A stretch of DNA of 10,554 nucleotides from an uncultured Plesiomonas sp. Its GTDB lineage: Bacteria; Pseudomonadota; Gammaproteobacteria; Enterobacterales; CAMTGL01. The stretch lies in NCBI GenBank assembly GCA_947071955.1, contig CAMTGL010000053.1:1-10554 (forward strand), in the 5' to 3' direction. Positions within the stretch are counted from its first letter, which is position 1; each line of letters begins with the position of its first letter. Under the pieces are notes generated by a model. That model worked only from the letters and a program-made list of their open reading frames with translations, was not told where the DNA came from and did no database searches. Position numbers and translations under genes: made by a program. Below, piece after piece: positions 1 to 7,006 of the stretch.

Positions 1-42
1 TTTAGACACTGCATTTCAGATATTCACTTTCATACAGACACC

Positions 43-61
43 GGCTCTCATTTAGAGAGCC
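43..61 (-). terminator. Hairpin downstream of fbp, possible weak terminator
   Basis: A perfect 7-bp inverted repeat, GGCTCTC (43-49) and GAGAGCC (55-61) around the loop ATTTA, lies 17 bp past the fbp stop codon. No run of T follows it in either direction, so it is not a textbook intrinsic terminator. It may protect the 3' end of the fbp transcript or terminate weakly. A shorter ATTCAG/CTGAAT symmetry lies at 62-74, between it and the gene. Confidence 0.35.
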
Positions 62-78
62 ATTCAGCCTGAATCTGA

Positions 79-1086
79 TTAGGCATTATCCGGATATTCA
101 CGCATAAAACGCTCGGCATCATCCATCATCGCCTGTGAGCCGACAAAAAAAGGCACACGCTGATGCAGTTCACTGGGAACGATATCCAAAATGCGGTGCG
201 TACCGTCACTGGCTCTTCCTCCTGCTTGTTCGGCGAGAAATGCCATCGGGTTGCACTCATACAGCAAACGTAATTTTCCCTTTGGGCTATTGGCTGTACT
301 TGGGTAGATATAGATCCCGCCTTTGAGCATATTGCGGTGAAAATCTGCCACCAACGAGCCGATGTAGCGTGAGGTATAGGGGCGTTTGCTGGCGGTGTCG
401 TGATCCTGACAATACTTAATGTATTTTTTTACGCCCTGCGGGAATTTGATGTAATTGCCCTCGTTGATCGAATAAATCACCCCATTTTGCGGGATACGAA
501 TATTTTCGTGCGATAGACAAAAAACACCCAGACTCGGGTCATAAGTAAAGCCATGTACCCCACGGCCAGTGGTGTATACCAACATGGTAGATGAACCATA
601 AACCACATAACCGGCAGCCACTTGCCGATTGCCAGATTGCAAGAAATCTTCGCGTGTTACCGGTGTTCCTGTTGGCGTGATACGGCGGTAGATTGAAAAA
701 ATAGTCCCGACCGACACGTTCACATCAATGTTTGATGAGCCATCTAGCGGATCCATCAACACCACATACTTGGCATTACAACCGCGATCACCTTCAAAGA
801 TAACAATATCATCCTCCTCTTCTGAGGCGATACCGGCTACCTCTCCGCGTGCTTGCAGTGCGGCTTTTAACTTATCATTGGCATAAACATCTAGCTTCAT
901 TTGGCTTTCACCCTGCACATTGGCAAGGCCGTTAGCACCCAGAATATCTACCAAACCGGCTTTATTAATATCGCGATGAATAATTTTTGCGGCCAGTTTG
1001 ATTGCGGCCAGCAGAGAAGTCAGCTCTCCCGTTGCATGGGGAAAATCCTGCTGTTTCTCGACGATAAATTCGCCAAGTGTTTTCAT
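79..1086 (-). CDS. fbp: Class I fructose-1,6-bisphosphatase
   Basis: This cytoplasmic enzyme hydrolyses fructose-1,6-bisphosphate to fructose-6-phosphate, the committed gluconeogenic step. The 335-residue product follows E. coli Fbp (332 residues by recall) nearly end to end. Visible motifs are the acidic metal-site stretch SEEED (88-92), the catalytic loop DPLDGSSN (112-119), the substrate-binding stretch YTSRYIGSLVADFHR (237-251) and the family signature GKLRLLYECNPMA (270-282), whose glutamate binds metal. I chose the ATG at 1086, not the in-frame ATG at 1092. It gives the family N-terminus MKTLGEF, and the AGGA ribosome site (1098-1095) is 8 nt away, whereas it would crowd the upstream ATG. 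The gene diverges from mpl. Class I enzymes are AMP-inhibited as a family; I did not map the AMP site. Nothing looks broken. Confidence 0.97.
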   Translation of the reverse strand: MKTLGEFIVEKQQDFPHATGELTSLLAAIKLAAKIIHRDINKAGLVDILGANGLANVQGESQMKLDVYANDKLKAALQARGEVAGIASEEEDDIVIFEGDRGCNAKYVVLMDPLDGSSNIDVNVSVGTIFSIYRRITPTGTPVTREDFLQSGNRQVAAGYVVYGSSTMLVYTTGRGVHGFTYDPSLGVFCLSHENIRIPQNGVIYSINEGNYIKFPQGVKKYIKYCQDHDTASKRPYTSRYIGSLVADFHRNMLKGGIYIYPSTANSPKGKLRLLYECNPMAFLAEQAGGRASDGTHRILDIVPSELHQRVPFFVGSQAMMDDAERFMREYPDNA

Positions 1087-1149
1087 TGTCATCTTCCTGA
1101 TTATTTATCATGTGAGTAGGCGTACAGTGATACAGCACGAGGGTCTTCA

Positions 1150-1165
1150 AACCAAACGTTTGCGT
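1150..1165. promoter_or_regulatory. PurR-like LacI-family operator between fbp and mpl
   Basis: Read on the minus strand, the site is ACGCAAACGTTTGGTT. I count 14 of 16 matches to the symmetrical PurR-type operator ACGCAAACGTTTGCGT, including a perfect 10-bp core CAAACGTTTG with the central CG typical of LacI-family sites. It lies 63 bp before the fbp start and 139 bp before the mpl start. In the fbp direction a possible -10 (TAAAAT, 1182-1177) lies just upstream, which would put the operator over the start of transcription, a repressing position. That -10 has no good -35. Cra, which controls sugar-carbon genes in enterics, prefers a TGAAAC half-site, so the CAAAC here fits PurR better. The bound regulator is inferred. 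Confidence 0.6.
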
Positions 1166-1304
1166 ACCTGTTCACAATTTTAGCGATAATGATAAAAAAT
1201 ATCCTGCGCTGTCGAACATTTCCGCACTTTGACAGCCTGATTTCCTCTCTTTTGCAGACGAGAGTAGAATGCACGATAAATCATGAGGGTGAGAACAGTT
1301 AGCT

Positions 1305-2672
1305 ATGCATATTCATATTTTAGGCATTTGCGGCACATTTATGGGCGGATTAGCTCTATTAGCGCGTGCGCAGGGCCATACCGTGACCGGTTCTGACAAT
1401 AACGTCTATCCACCAATGAGTACCTTATTGCAAGAGCAAGGCATTGATATTATTCAAGGATTCGATCCTGCTCAGTTAACCCCACAGCCTGATTGTGTCG
1501 TGATTGGCAACGCCATGTCACGCGGTAATCCATGTGTTGAATATGTGTTGGCAAACAATTTGCCTTACACCTCAGGCCCACAGTGGCTACATGATCATTT
1601 GTTAGGTGATCGTTGGGTGCTGGCAGTTGCCGGTACACACGGGAAAACCACCACTGCAGGCATGCTGGCGTGGATTTTAGAGCACTGTGGTTATGAGCCC
1701 GGATTTTTAATTGGCGGTGTGCCGGGAAATTTTGATGTGTCAGCTCGGTTGGGTAACAGCCCGTTTTTCGTGATAGAAGCTGATGAATACGATTGTGCTT
1801 TTTTTGATAAGCGCTCGAAATTCCTGCACTACAGCCCGCGTACGTTGATCCTCAATAACATTGAGTTTGATCATGCGGATATTTTTGATGATCTGCATGC
1901 GATCCAAAAACAGTTCCACCATTTGGTTCGCATTGTGCCGAACAACGGAAAATTGATCGTGCCGCAGCATGATAACAACGTCAAAGCGGTGCTGAATATG
2001 GGCTGCTGGAGCGAAGTTGAAAGCACCGGTGAAAACGGTGAATGGAAGGCCGAAAAACTGAGCCATGATGCGGCACAATTTAGTGTTCAGCTTGATCAGC
2101 AGTATGTCGGCGAAGTGCACTGGGGCTTGGTAGGTGAGCACAATATGCACAATGGCCTGATGGCAATTGCCGCCGCCCGCCATGTAGGGGTTGAGCCTGC
2201 TTATGCCTGTGCTGCATTAAGCCAGTTTATCAATGCACGCCGTCGCTTAGAGCTCAAAGGCTGTGTGTCAGGCGTGACTGTGTATGATGATTTTGCCCAT
2301 CACCCGACGGCAATCACTGCCACGTTATCGGCGTTACGCGCTAAAATTGGTGGTACAGCCCGTATTCTCGCCGTACTTGAGCCACGCTCTAATACCATGA
2401 AGCTGGGTGTACAAAAGCAGGATTTGGCGCCCGCTTTGGGGCGTGCTGATGAAGTTTTCCTGCTACAACCTACCAATATTCCATGGATGGTCACTGACGT
2501 AGCAGAAGCGTGTGTACAGCCAGCGCACTGGGCTGCGGATGTCGATGCGTTAGTCACCATGATCATGCGTACTGCCAAAGAGGGTGACTATATTTTAGTG
2601 ATGAGCAATGGCAGTTTTGGTGGTATTCACCAAAAGTTGCTGACTGCACTTGAGCACCTTTCTGCGAGGTAA
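1305..2672 (+). CDS. mpl: UDP-N-acetylmuramate:L-alanyl-gamma-D-glutamyl-meso-diaminopimelate ligase
   Basis: Mpl is a cytoplasmic ATP-dependent Mur ligase. It attaches the recovered tripeptide L-Ala-D-Glu-meso-DAP to UDP-MurNAc, returning peptidoglycan turnover products to synthesis. The 455-residue protein has the N-terminal Rossmann-like stretch GICGTFMGGLA (8-18), the ATP-binding loop GTHGKTTT (110-117), the central stretch FFVIEADEYDCAFFDKRSKF (154-173), the arginine-rich NARRRLE (310-316), DDFAHHP (328-334) and LEPRSNTMK (358-366). INARRRLE with LEPRSNTMK separates Mpl from MurC, and the first residues match E. coli Mpl almost one for one. The ribosome site is modest (GGGTGAG, 1287-1293). 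A possible -10, TAGAAT (1265-1270), has no good -35. The divergent fbp neighbour is also fbp in E. coli. Confidence 0.97.
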   Translation: MHIHILGICGTFMGGLALLARAQGHTVTGSDNNVYPPMSTLLQEQGIDIIQGFDPAQLTPQPDCVVIGNAMSRGNPCVEYVLANNLPYTSGPQWLHDHLLGDRWVLAVAGTHGKTTTAGMLAWILEHCGYEPGFLIGGVPGNFDVSARLGNSPFFVIEADEYDCAFFDKRSKFLHYSPRTLILNNIEFDHADIFDDLHAIQKQFHHLVRIVPNNGKLIVPQHDNNVKAVLNMGCWSEVESTGENGEWKAEKLSHDAAQFSVQLDQQYVGEVHWGLVGEHNMHNGLMAIAAARHVGVEPAYACAALSQFINARRRLELKGCVSGVTVYDDFAHHPTAITATLSALRAKIGGTARILAVLEPRSNTMKLGVQKQDLAPALGRADEVFLLQPTNIPWMVTDVAEACVQPAHWAADVDALVTMIMRTAKEGDYILVMSNGSFGGIHQKLLTALEHLSAR

Positions 2673-2833
2673 ATCGCATTTTTGTGGCGAGCCGCACATT
2701 TGCTAGGCCATTTACGTACAAGAAGAGCCGTTTGCTGTTCTCTGTGGGATTGGCGCTAAGCAATTTGTGCGGTAGGATCGACTGCTGCACCCTGAATAGG
2801 CCTGTCAGAATCGCCCGCTGTTATCGCGGAGTT

Positions 2834-2861
2834 TTGAGAGGCAGTTTGAATAGGTTATTTT
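2834..2861 (+). promoter_or_regulatory. Possible sigma-70 promoter for trkH
   Basis: TTGAGA (2834-2839) and TATTTT (2856-2861) are separated by 16 bp, each matching four of six consensus bases. Transcription would begin near 2868, about 35 nt before the gene. The rest of the 231-bp gap from mpl shows no clear terminator and no convincing reading frame. A distant CCGCACA/TGTGCGG pair (2692-2698 and 2766-2772) is the only other symmetry I see in it. Confidence 0.3.
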
Positions 2862-2903
2862 CGTATTACGCTTTAATTGCCTGAAATAGAGTAAGGTTTT
2901 TGC

Positions 2904-4361
2904 ATGATTACAGCCGGTAAATTCAAGGCGATTTTAAAGATAAATAGCTATTTGTTAGCGCTTTATTCCGTCACATTTATTATTCCGATATTTGTTGCTA
3001 TTTATGAGGGCGATGGAGAATCAGCCGCTTACTTTAAATCGTTTGTCATATCCCTATTATTAAGTTTGATGACCTACTATTGGACGAAAAATAATAAGTC
3101 ACAGTTGGGGACAAAAGACGGTTATTTAGTGGTATTGATATTTTGGCTGGTGTTTTCATTTTTCAGCACCTTGCCGATGGTGATGCTAAAAGGGGTGGAT
3201 ATTAGCCTGACCGATGCGCTGTTTGAAAGCATCTCAGGTATTACCACAACCGGTGCGACGATTTTAAGTGATGTTACCAATGCACCGAAAAGCTTGCTGT
3301 ATTACCGCGCTCAACTGAACTTTTTTGGCGGGTTGGGGATTATCGTTTTAGCCATTGCCGTACTTCCCTTTATTGGTGTAGGCGGAATGCTGGCTCAAAC
3401 GGAAATGCCCGGGCCGATGAAAGATGAGAAAATGACTCCACGTATTGTGGATACCGCTAAGAGTCTGTGGGTCGTCTATTGCGCGCTGACATTTGCTTGT
3501 ATCTTCAGTTTTCGAGCTGTGGGGATGGGGTGGTTTGATGCTATTTGCCACGCTTTTGCCACTATCTCGTTAGGGGGATTTTCTACTTATACCGAAAGTG
3601 TGGCTTATTTTAATAGCGCCGGCGTTGAGCTGGTTGCCGGTGTATTCTCTATTCTGGCCGGTATTAACTTTGCACTCTACTTTATCGCATTTCAGCGCCG
3701 TAATATTAAAGTGATCAGCCGCAACCCAGAATTCAGATTATATATTCTGGTCTGTTTTTGTGTGGTTGCTTACACGGTCTGGGGGTTATACCGTTCAAAT
3801 ACCTTTGATTTGTGGGCCTCTTTTTATCATGGTTTTTTCCAGTCTATGTCGGTGATGACCGATAACGGATTAGGCACGGCCGGTTATCCAGATTGGCCGG
3901 TTGATGTTACTTTTTTGCTGATTGGTGCCAGCTTTTTTGGGGGATGTGTCGGGTCAACCTGTGGCGGGATCAAAGCCCTGCGGATCTTGGTACTGATTGC
4001 GCAAAGTGTCAAAGAGGTCAAACTACTGATCCACCCGCGTTCGGTTGTATCACTGAAAATGGCGGGCAAACCGATTCATGATCGCCAAGGGTTGGCTGTA
4101 CTCGGCTTTTTCTTTTTGTATGTCATGATGACGCTGATTTTTGTCTTCTTACTGACCGCATTTGGTGAAACCCTTGATACCGCTATTGGCTCTACTGCCG
4201 GTTGTATCAATAACATGGGTATTGGTTATGGCGCATCAGGTTCAAATTTTAGTGGCCTTAAAGAGCCCTCAAAATACGTGATGATGCTAGCAATGCTGTT
4301 TGGCCGACTGGAGATTTTCCCCTTCTTGGTGCTGATGTCCCCAGCTTATTGGCGTGATTAA
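2904..4361 (+). CDS. trkH: TrkH-family potassium uptake channel subunit
   Basis: This is an inner-membrane potassium-translocating subunit of the Trk system. The family forms dimers gated by a cytoplasmic TrkA ring, and no trkA lies nearby. The 485-residue length equals the family norm (E. coli TrkH 483 by recall). The four pore-loop filter segments can be picked out: TTTGAT (114-119), SLGGFST (222-228), TDNGLGT (319-325) and NNMGIGYG (436-443). Between the third and fourth lies GGCVGSTCGGIKALRIL (346-362), the small-residue intramembrane loop thought to gate the pore. Long hydrophobic segments span the protein, and it ends in the typical MLFGRLEIFPFLVL. The ribosome site TAAGG (2892-2896) is 7 nt from the ATG. 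The third filter segment carries Asp-Asn where E. coli has Thr-Ala. Assignment to TrkH is firm; whether it is TrkH, TrkG or TrkI in its host is not. Confidence 0.9.
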   Translation: MITAGKFKAILKINSYLLALYSVTFIIPIFVAIYEGDGESAAYFKSFVISLLLSLMTYYWTKNNKSQLGTKDGYLVVLIFWLVFSFFSTLPMVMLKGVDISLTDALFESISGITTTGATILSDVTNAPKSLLYYRAQLNFFGGLGIIVLAIAVLPFIGVGGMLAQTEMPGPMKDEKMTPRIVDTAKSLWVVYCALTFACIFSFRAVGMGWFDAICHAFATISLGGFSTYTESVAYFNSAGVELVAGVFSILAGINFALYFIAFQRRNIKVISRNPEFRLYILVCFCVVAYTVWGLYRSNTFDLWASFYHGFFQSMSVMTDNGLGTAGYPDWPVDVTFLLIGASFFGGCVGSTCGGIKALRILVLIAQSVKEVKLLIHPRSVVSLKMAGKPIHDRQGLAVLGFFFLYVMMTLIFVFLLTAFGETLDTAIGSTAGCINNMGIGYGASGSNFSGLKEPSKYVMMLAMLFGRLEIFPFLVLMSPAYWRD

Positions 4362-4417
4362 ACCAATGAAAATAGTTGATGTTTGAGAGTAGGTTGGCGT
4401 TCAATCAGTTGGCCATA

Positions 4418-4445
4418 GCAAAAAAGCCCTAACGGGCTTTTTTGC
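4418..4445. terminator. Bidirectional intrinsic terminator between trkH and argR
   Basis: The two arms GCAAAAAAGCCC (4418-4429) and GGGCTTTTTTGC (4434-4445) are perfect reverse complements around the loop TAAC. Each strand therefore has a GC-rich stem followed by six T. The element lies 56 bp after trkH and 23 bp after the argR stop, so one hairpin can end both convergent transcripts. Confidence 0.93.
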
Positions 4446-4468
4446 TTCAAAACTAATGACGGTAGTTA

Positions 4469-4939
4469 TTACTCGTGCTGTTCAAATAGCTCCAGAACTG
4501 AGTGGTATAAAACTTCAATTTCAATGGTGCGGCAAGGCGTAATAAAAATGGTGTCGTCACCGGCAATCGTGCCGAGAATACCTTCCGCTTTACCGAGCGA
4601 GTCGAGCATTCGCGCGATTAACTGTGCCGCGCCGGGGCTGGTGTGTATAACAATCAGTGCGTTGTTATAATCAACATCAAGAACCAGATTTTTCAATGGG
4701 CTGGAAGTGGTTGGAACACCAAGCTCTGCTGGCAGACAATAAACCATCTCCATCTTCGCATTGCGTGTACGTACCGCACCGAATTTGGTCAGCATGCGTG
4801 ATACTTTAGATTGGTTTATATTACGAAAACCTTGATCTAATAATGCTTGAACGATCTCACCTTGCGAACTGAACTTCTCTTCTTTTAGAAGCGCTTTAAA
4901 CGCACGAATGAGTTGTTCTTGCTTATCTGGGCTACGCAT
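4469..4939 (-). CDS. argR: Arginine repressor ArgR
   Basis: ArgR is the hexameric arginine-sensing repressor of arginine biosynthesis and uptake genes, and an accessory factor for Xer recombination in E. coli. The 156-residue product equals E. coli ArgR in length. The N-terminal winged helix-turn-helix contains SSQGEIVQAL (24-33) and the recognition-helix stretch NQSKVSRMLTKFG (42-54). The C-terminal hexamerisation and arginine-binding domain has SPGAAQLIARMLDSLG (101-116) and GTIAGDDTIF (123-132), with the arginine-contacting Asp128 in place. I chose ATG 4939, where GGAG (4948-4945) is 6 nt away and the N-terminus matches MRSSAKQEE of E. coli. The in-frame TTG at 4951 overlaps that ribosome site. 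The gene diverges from a binding-protein gene, with an ARG box over its own likely promoter. Confidence 0.97.
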   Translation of the reverse strand: MRSPDKQEQLIRAFKALLKEEKFSSQGEIVQALLDQGFRNINQSKVSRMLTKFGAVRTRNAKMEMVYCLPAELGVPTTSSPLKNLVLDVDYNNALIVIHTSPGAAQLIARMLDSLGKAEGILGTIAGDDTIFITPCRTIEIEVLYHSVLELFEQHE

Positions 4940-4973
4940 TATGGGCTCCAAAATGCAAAAAAACAGCGCTCAT

Positions 4974-4991
4974 ACTGCATAAAAATTCATT
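4974..4991. promoter_or_regulatory. ARG box (ArgR operator)
   Basis: The 18-bp site reads ACTGCATAAAAATTCATT. It matches the ArgR consensus WNTGAATWWWWATTCANW at all but one defined position (C for A at 4978). ArgR usually binds pairs of boxes about 3 bp apart. The flanks hold only weak candidates: 4995-5012, with the half-site TCAAT, and 4952-4969, with the half-site ATGCA. The box lies 34 bp before argR and 46 bp before the divergent binding-protein gene, so it could serve both. Confidence 0.8.
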
Positions 4992-5007
4992 TATTTTCAA
5001 TACTCAA
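4979..5007 (-). promoter_or_regulatory. Possible argR promoter overlapped by the ARG box
   Basis: On the minus strand, TTGAGT (5007-5002) and TTTTAT (4984-4979) are 17 bp apart. The -10 lies wholly within the ARG box, which fits negative autoregulation as known for E. coli argR. The elements are only moderate matches, and an alternative TTGAAA -35 lies slightly downstream. Confidence 0.4.
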
Positions 5008-5037
5008 ACAACTGAGATTGTGTGCATAAGGTGTAAA

Positions 5038-5802
5038 ATGGCGCGTTTTCTTGTTTCAATTAGTTTCCTGTGCTGCTTTTTCGTGCAGGCAGATGAGTCA
5101 GTTTCTATTCGTTTTGCTACCGATCCGACTTATCCCCCTTTTGAATACCATAATGAACAGGGGCAATTAGCCGGATTTGATATTGAGCTGGCGATGGCAT
5201 TGTGTGATCGTTTGCAACGCCGTTGTGAGTTCATTGAACAGCCCTTTAACACGATCCTATCCGGATTGCGCCTTGGTGCATATGATGCTGCCATTGCTGC
5301 GCTAGATATCAATAACACCCGTTTACAACTGATGAATTTCACCCAGCCTTATCTGGATAATGCCGCTGTATTGGTGGTTAATGCTGATAATGTGGCGGGT
5401 CCAGATGTGCTCAAAGAGCGCTTAGTCGGGGTACAAACTGGCACAACGTTGATGAATTTTGTGGTAGATGGTCATTTAGGGGAAGAGATTACACCTTTGC
5501 CCTATGCCAGTTATCAAGAGGCCTTTTCTGATCTGATTGCTGGAAATATTGATGCGGTGTTTACCGATCAGGCCGTTGCCTTGAACTGGCTGAATCAACA
5601 TAAAGAGAGTCAGTGGAAAATTTTGGGGCACGCCTACACCTCACGTGATTATTTCGGACAGGGGCTGGGAATTGCGTTACCAAAACAGAGCCATGTTTTA
5701 AAGCGTGAACTGGATAATGCACTGGATGCTATGCGTACCGATGGTTCGCTGGCTGCGTTACATCAGCGCTATTTTCCGGCGCTGCCCGTACAACCGAAAT
5801 AG
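5038..5802 (+). CDS. Periplasmic arginine/basic amino acid-type binding protein of an ABC importer (ArtI/HisJ-like)
   Basis: This is a family 3 solute-binding protein, the periplasmic capture subunit of a polar amino acid ABC importer. The 254-residue product starts with a Sec signal peptide (hydrophobic 4-16, likely cleavage after VQA at 18; no lipobox). It then shows TYPPFEY (31-37), the family signature GFDIEL (47-52), LDINNTR (89-95) whose Arg should hold the ligand carboxylate, TGTT (134-137) and IDAVFTD (171-177), whose final Asp matches the ligand amino-group contact of HisJ. Cys56 and Cys63 match the conserved disulfide of HisJ and ArtI. I chose ATG 5038 because AAGG (5028-5031) is 6 nt away; the GTG at 5020 would put charge and cysteines before the signal. 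Its ATPase and permease are absent here. The ARG box and divergent argR favour arginine as ligand, by inference. Confidence 0.88.
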   Translation: MARFLVSISFLCCFFVQADESVSIRFATDPTYPPFEYHNEQGQLAGFDIELAMALCDRLQRRCEFIEQPFNTILSGLRLGAYDAAIAALDINNTRLQLMNFTQPYLDNAAVLVVNADNVAGPDVLKERLVGVQTGTTLMNFVVDGHLGEEITPLPYASYQEAFSDLIAGNIDAVFTDQAVALNWLNQHKESQWKILGHAYTSRDYFGQGLGIALPKQSHVLKRELDNALDAMRTDGSLAALHQRYFPALPVQPK

Positions 5803-5851
5803 AATTAAATCGGTATATGACGCAACATTGAGCCAGCTTTGCGCTAACTCT

Positions 5852-5873
5852 CAATCTGTGTGTTAACAGATTG
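5852..5873. repeat. Inverted repeat upstream of mdh
   Basis: CAATCTGT (5852-5859) and ACAGATTG (5866-5873) are perfect 8-bp complements around a 6-nt loop. The middle holds the palindrome TGTTAACA (5861-5868). It lies 49 bp past the binding-protein stop and 77 bp before mdh. The stem is AT-rich and followed by only a loose T-rich stretch, so it could be a weak terminator or a protein site. Another inverted repeat, ATTGAG (5827-5832) with CTCAAT (5850-5855), shares bases with its left arm, so the two hairpins cannot form together. Confidence 0.45.
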
Positions 5874-5949
5874 TGTTTAGTTTGATGTTGGATTAGTGTC
5901 TAGTCATCTTGATACCCAACACAATAGGATTTTACAAGGAGCATTAAGG

Positions 5950-6888
5950 ATGAAAGTTGCGGTTTTAGGTGCTGCAGGCGGCATCGGTCAAGCTCTGGCT
6001 CTGCTGTTGAAGGTTCAACTTCCAGCAGGCTCTGATCTTTCCCTGTATGACATTGCCCCCGTGACTCCGGGTGTTGCAGTGGATCTCAGTCACATTCCTA
6101 CAGCAGTCAAGATCAAAGGTTTCTCTGGCGAAGATCCAAGCCCTGCACTGGAAGGTGCTGATATTGTGCTGATCTCTGCAGGCGTCGCGCGTAAGCCGGG
6201 TATGGATCGTTCAGATCTGTTCAATGTTAACGCCGGTATTGTGCGTAACTTGATCGAAAAAGTGGCTGTTGTATGCCCTACTGCATGTGTGGGTATTATC
6301 ACCAACCCGGTTAACACCACGGTTGCTATTGCGGCAGAAGTGCTGAAAAAAGCCGGTGTTTACAATAAGCGGAAACTGTTTGGTATCTCTACACTCGATG
6401 TGATCCGTTCCAATACTTTTGTGGCCGAGTTGAAAAATAAGCAGCCACAGGATCTGGATGTTCACGTTGTCGGTGGCCATTCAGGGCTGACTATTTTGCC
6501 TCTGTTATCACAAATTGAAGGTGTTACTTTCAGTGATGACGAAATTGCCGCGCTGACCAAACGTATTCAAAATGCCGGTACTGAAGTGGTTGAAGCAAAG
6601 GCTGGTGGCGGTTCAGCAACCCTCTCTATGGGGCAGGCTGCGGCACGCTTTGGTTTGTCGCTGCTGCGTGCTATGCAGGGTGAGAAGGGAATTGTTGAGT
6701 GCACTTATGTAGAAGGTGACGGGCAATACTCACGCTTTTTTGCACAGCCAGTTGTGCTAGGCCCTAACGGTATTGAAGAGTATTTACCGATTGGTGCACT
6801 CAGTGCGTTTGAACAAAATGCCCTTGAGAGCATGCTACCAACTCTGCGTGATGAAATTGCATTGGGTGAAGCATTTGTTAACGGCTAA
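5950..6888 (+). CDS. mdh: NAD-dependent malate dehydrogenase
   Basis: Mdh interconverts malate and oxaloacetate with NAD in the TCA cycle, in the cytoplasm. The 312-residue product has the same length as E. coli Mdh and matches it closely. The Rossmann loop VLGAAGGIGQ (5-14) is followed by Asp34, which selects NAD over NADP. Substrate-binding Arg81 and Arg87 lie in RKPGMDR (81-87), followed by ITNPVN (117-122), the Asp150/Arg153 pair in STLDVIR (147-153) and catalytic His177 in GGHSG (175-179). The start at 5950 has AAGGAG (5936-5941) 8 nt upstream and gives the family N-terminus; the in-frame GTG at 5896 would add 18 unrelated residues. I see no convincing promoter in the 147-bp gap upstream. 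In E. coli ArcA represses mdh; I could not identify an ArcA site here. Confidence 0.98.
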   Translation: MKVAVLGAAGGIGQALALLLKVQLPAGSDLSLYDIAPVTPGVAVDLSHIPTAVKIKGFSGEDPSPALEGADIVLISAGVARKPGMDRSDLFNVNAGIVRNLIEKVAVVCPTACVGIITNPVNTTVAIAAEVLKKAGVYNKRKLFGISTLDVIRSNTFVAELKNKQPQDLDVHVVGGHSGLTILPLLSQIEGVTFSDDEIAALTKRIQNAGTEVVEAKAGGGSATLSMGQAAARFGLSLLRAMQGEKGIVECTYVEGDGQYSRFFAQPVVLGPNGIEEYLPIGALSAFEQNALESMLPTLRDEIALGEAFVNG

Positions 6889-6917
6889 CCGTTAATCGGG
6901 CACGTAATGTTGTCAAT

Positions 6918-6945
6918 AAAGGCTGCCGATTGTGCAGCCTTTTTT
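6918..6945 (+). terminator. Intrinsic terminator of mdh
   Basis: GGCTGC (6921-6926) pairs with GCAGCC (6934-6939) around a 7-nt loop. The stem extends by three A-T pairs, and six T (6940-6945) follow directly. It begins 29 bp after the mdh stop codon. Confidence 0.92.
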
Positions 6946-6964
6946 ATAAGCTTCTTTACTATAG

Positions 6965-7006
6965 TGTAAAAGCCATAATGTAAAAGCAGGAGTGTAATAA
7001 CAGCGT
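6965..7006. repeat. Three degenerate 14-bp tandem repeats
   Basis: The units start at 6965 (TGTAAAAGCCATAA), 6979 (TGTAAAAGCAGGAG) and 6993 (TGTAATAACAGCGT). The first nine bases of units one and two are identical, and unit three differs from them at two. A related CGTAATAAT follows at 7004. The spacing is exact but the copies are short and AT-rich, so chance or slippage remains possible. Confidence 0.45.

Noticed and set aside
1740..2183. A 147-codon minus-strand frame inside mpl
   Set aside because: It lies wholly antisense to the conserved central domain of Mpl, and its translation shows no family features.
2684..2884. A 66-codon frame starting with GTG between mpl and trkH
   Set aside because: It has no ribosome site at its start, its product is rich in Arg and Cys with no recognisable motif, and it fills a gap that should hold the trkH promoter.
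5020..5037. A GTG start for the binding protein
   Set aside because: It would prepend MCIRCK to an intact signal peptide, and the ribosome site AAGG falls inside the extension at the right distance from ATG 5038.
5896..5949. An N-terminal extension of Mdh starting at a GTG
   Set aside because: The added 18 residues match nothing in the family, and a strong AAGGAG lies just before the ATG at 5950.
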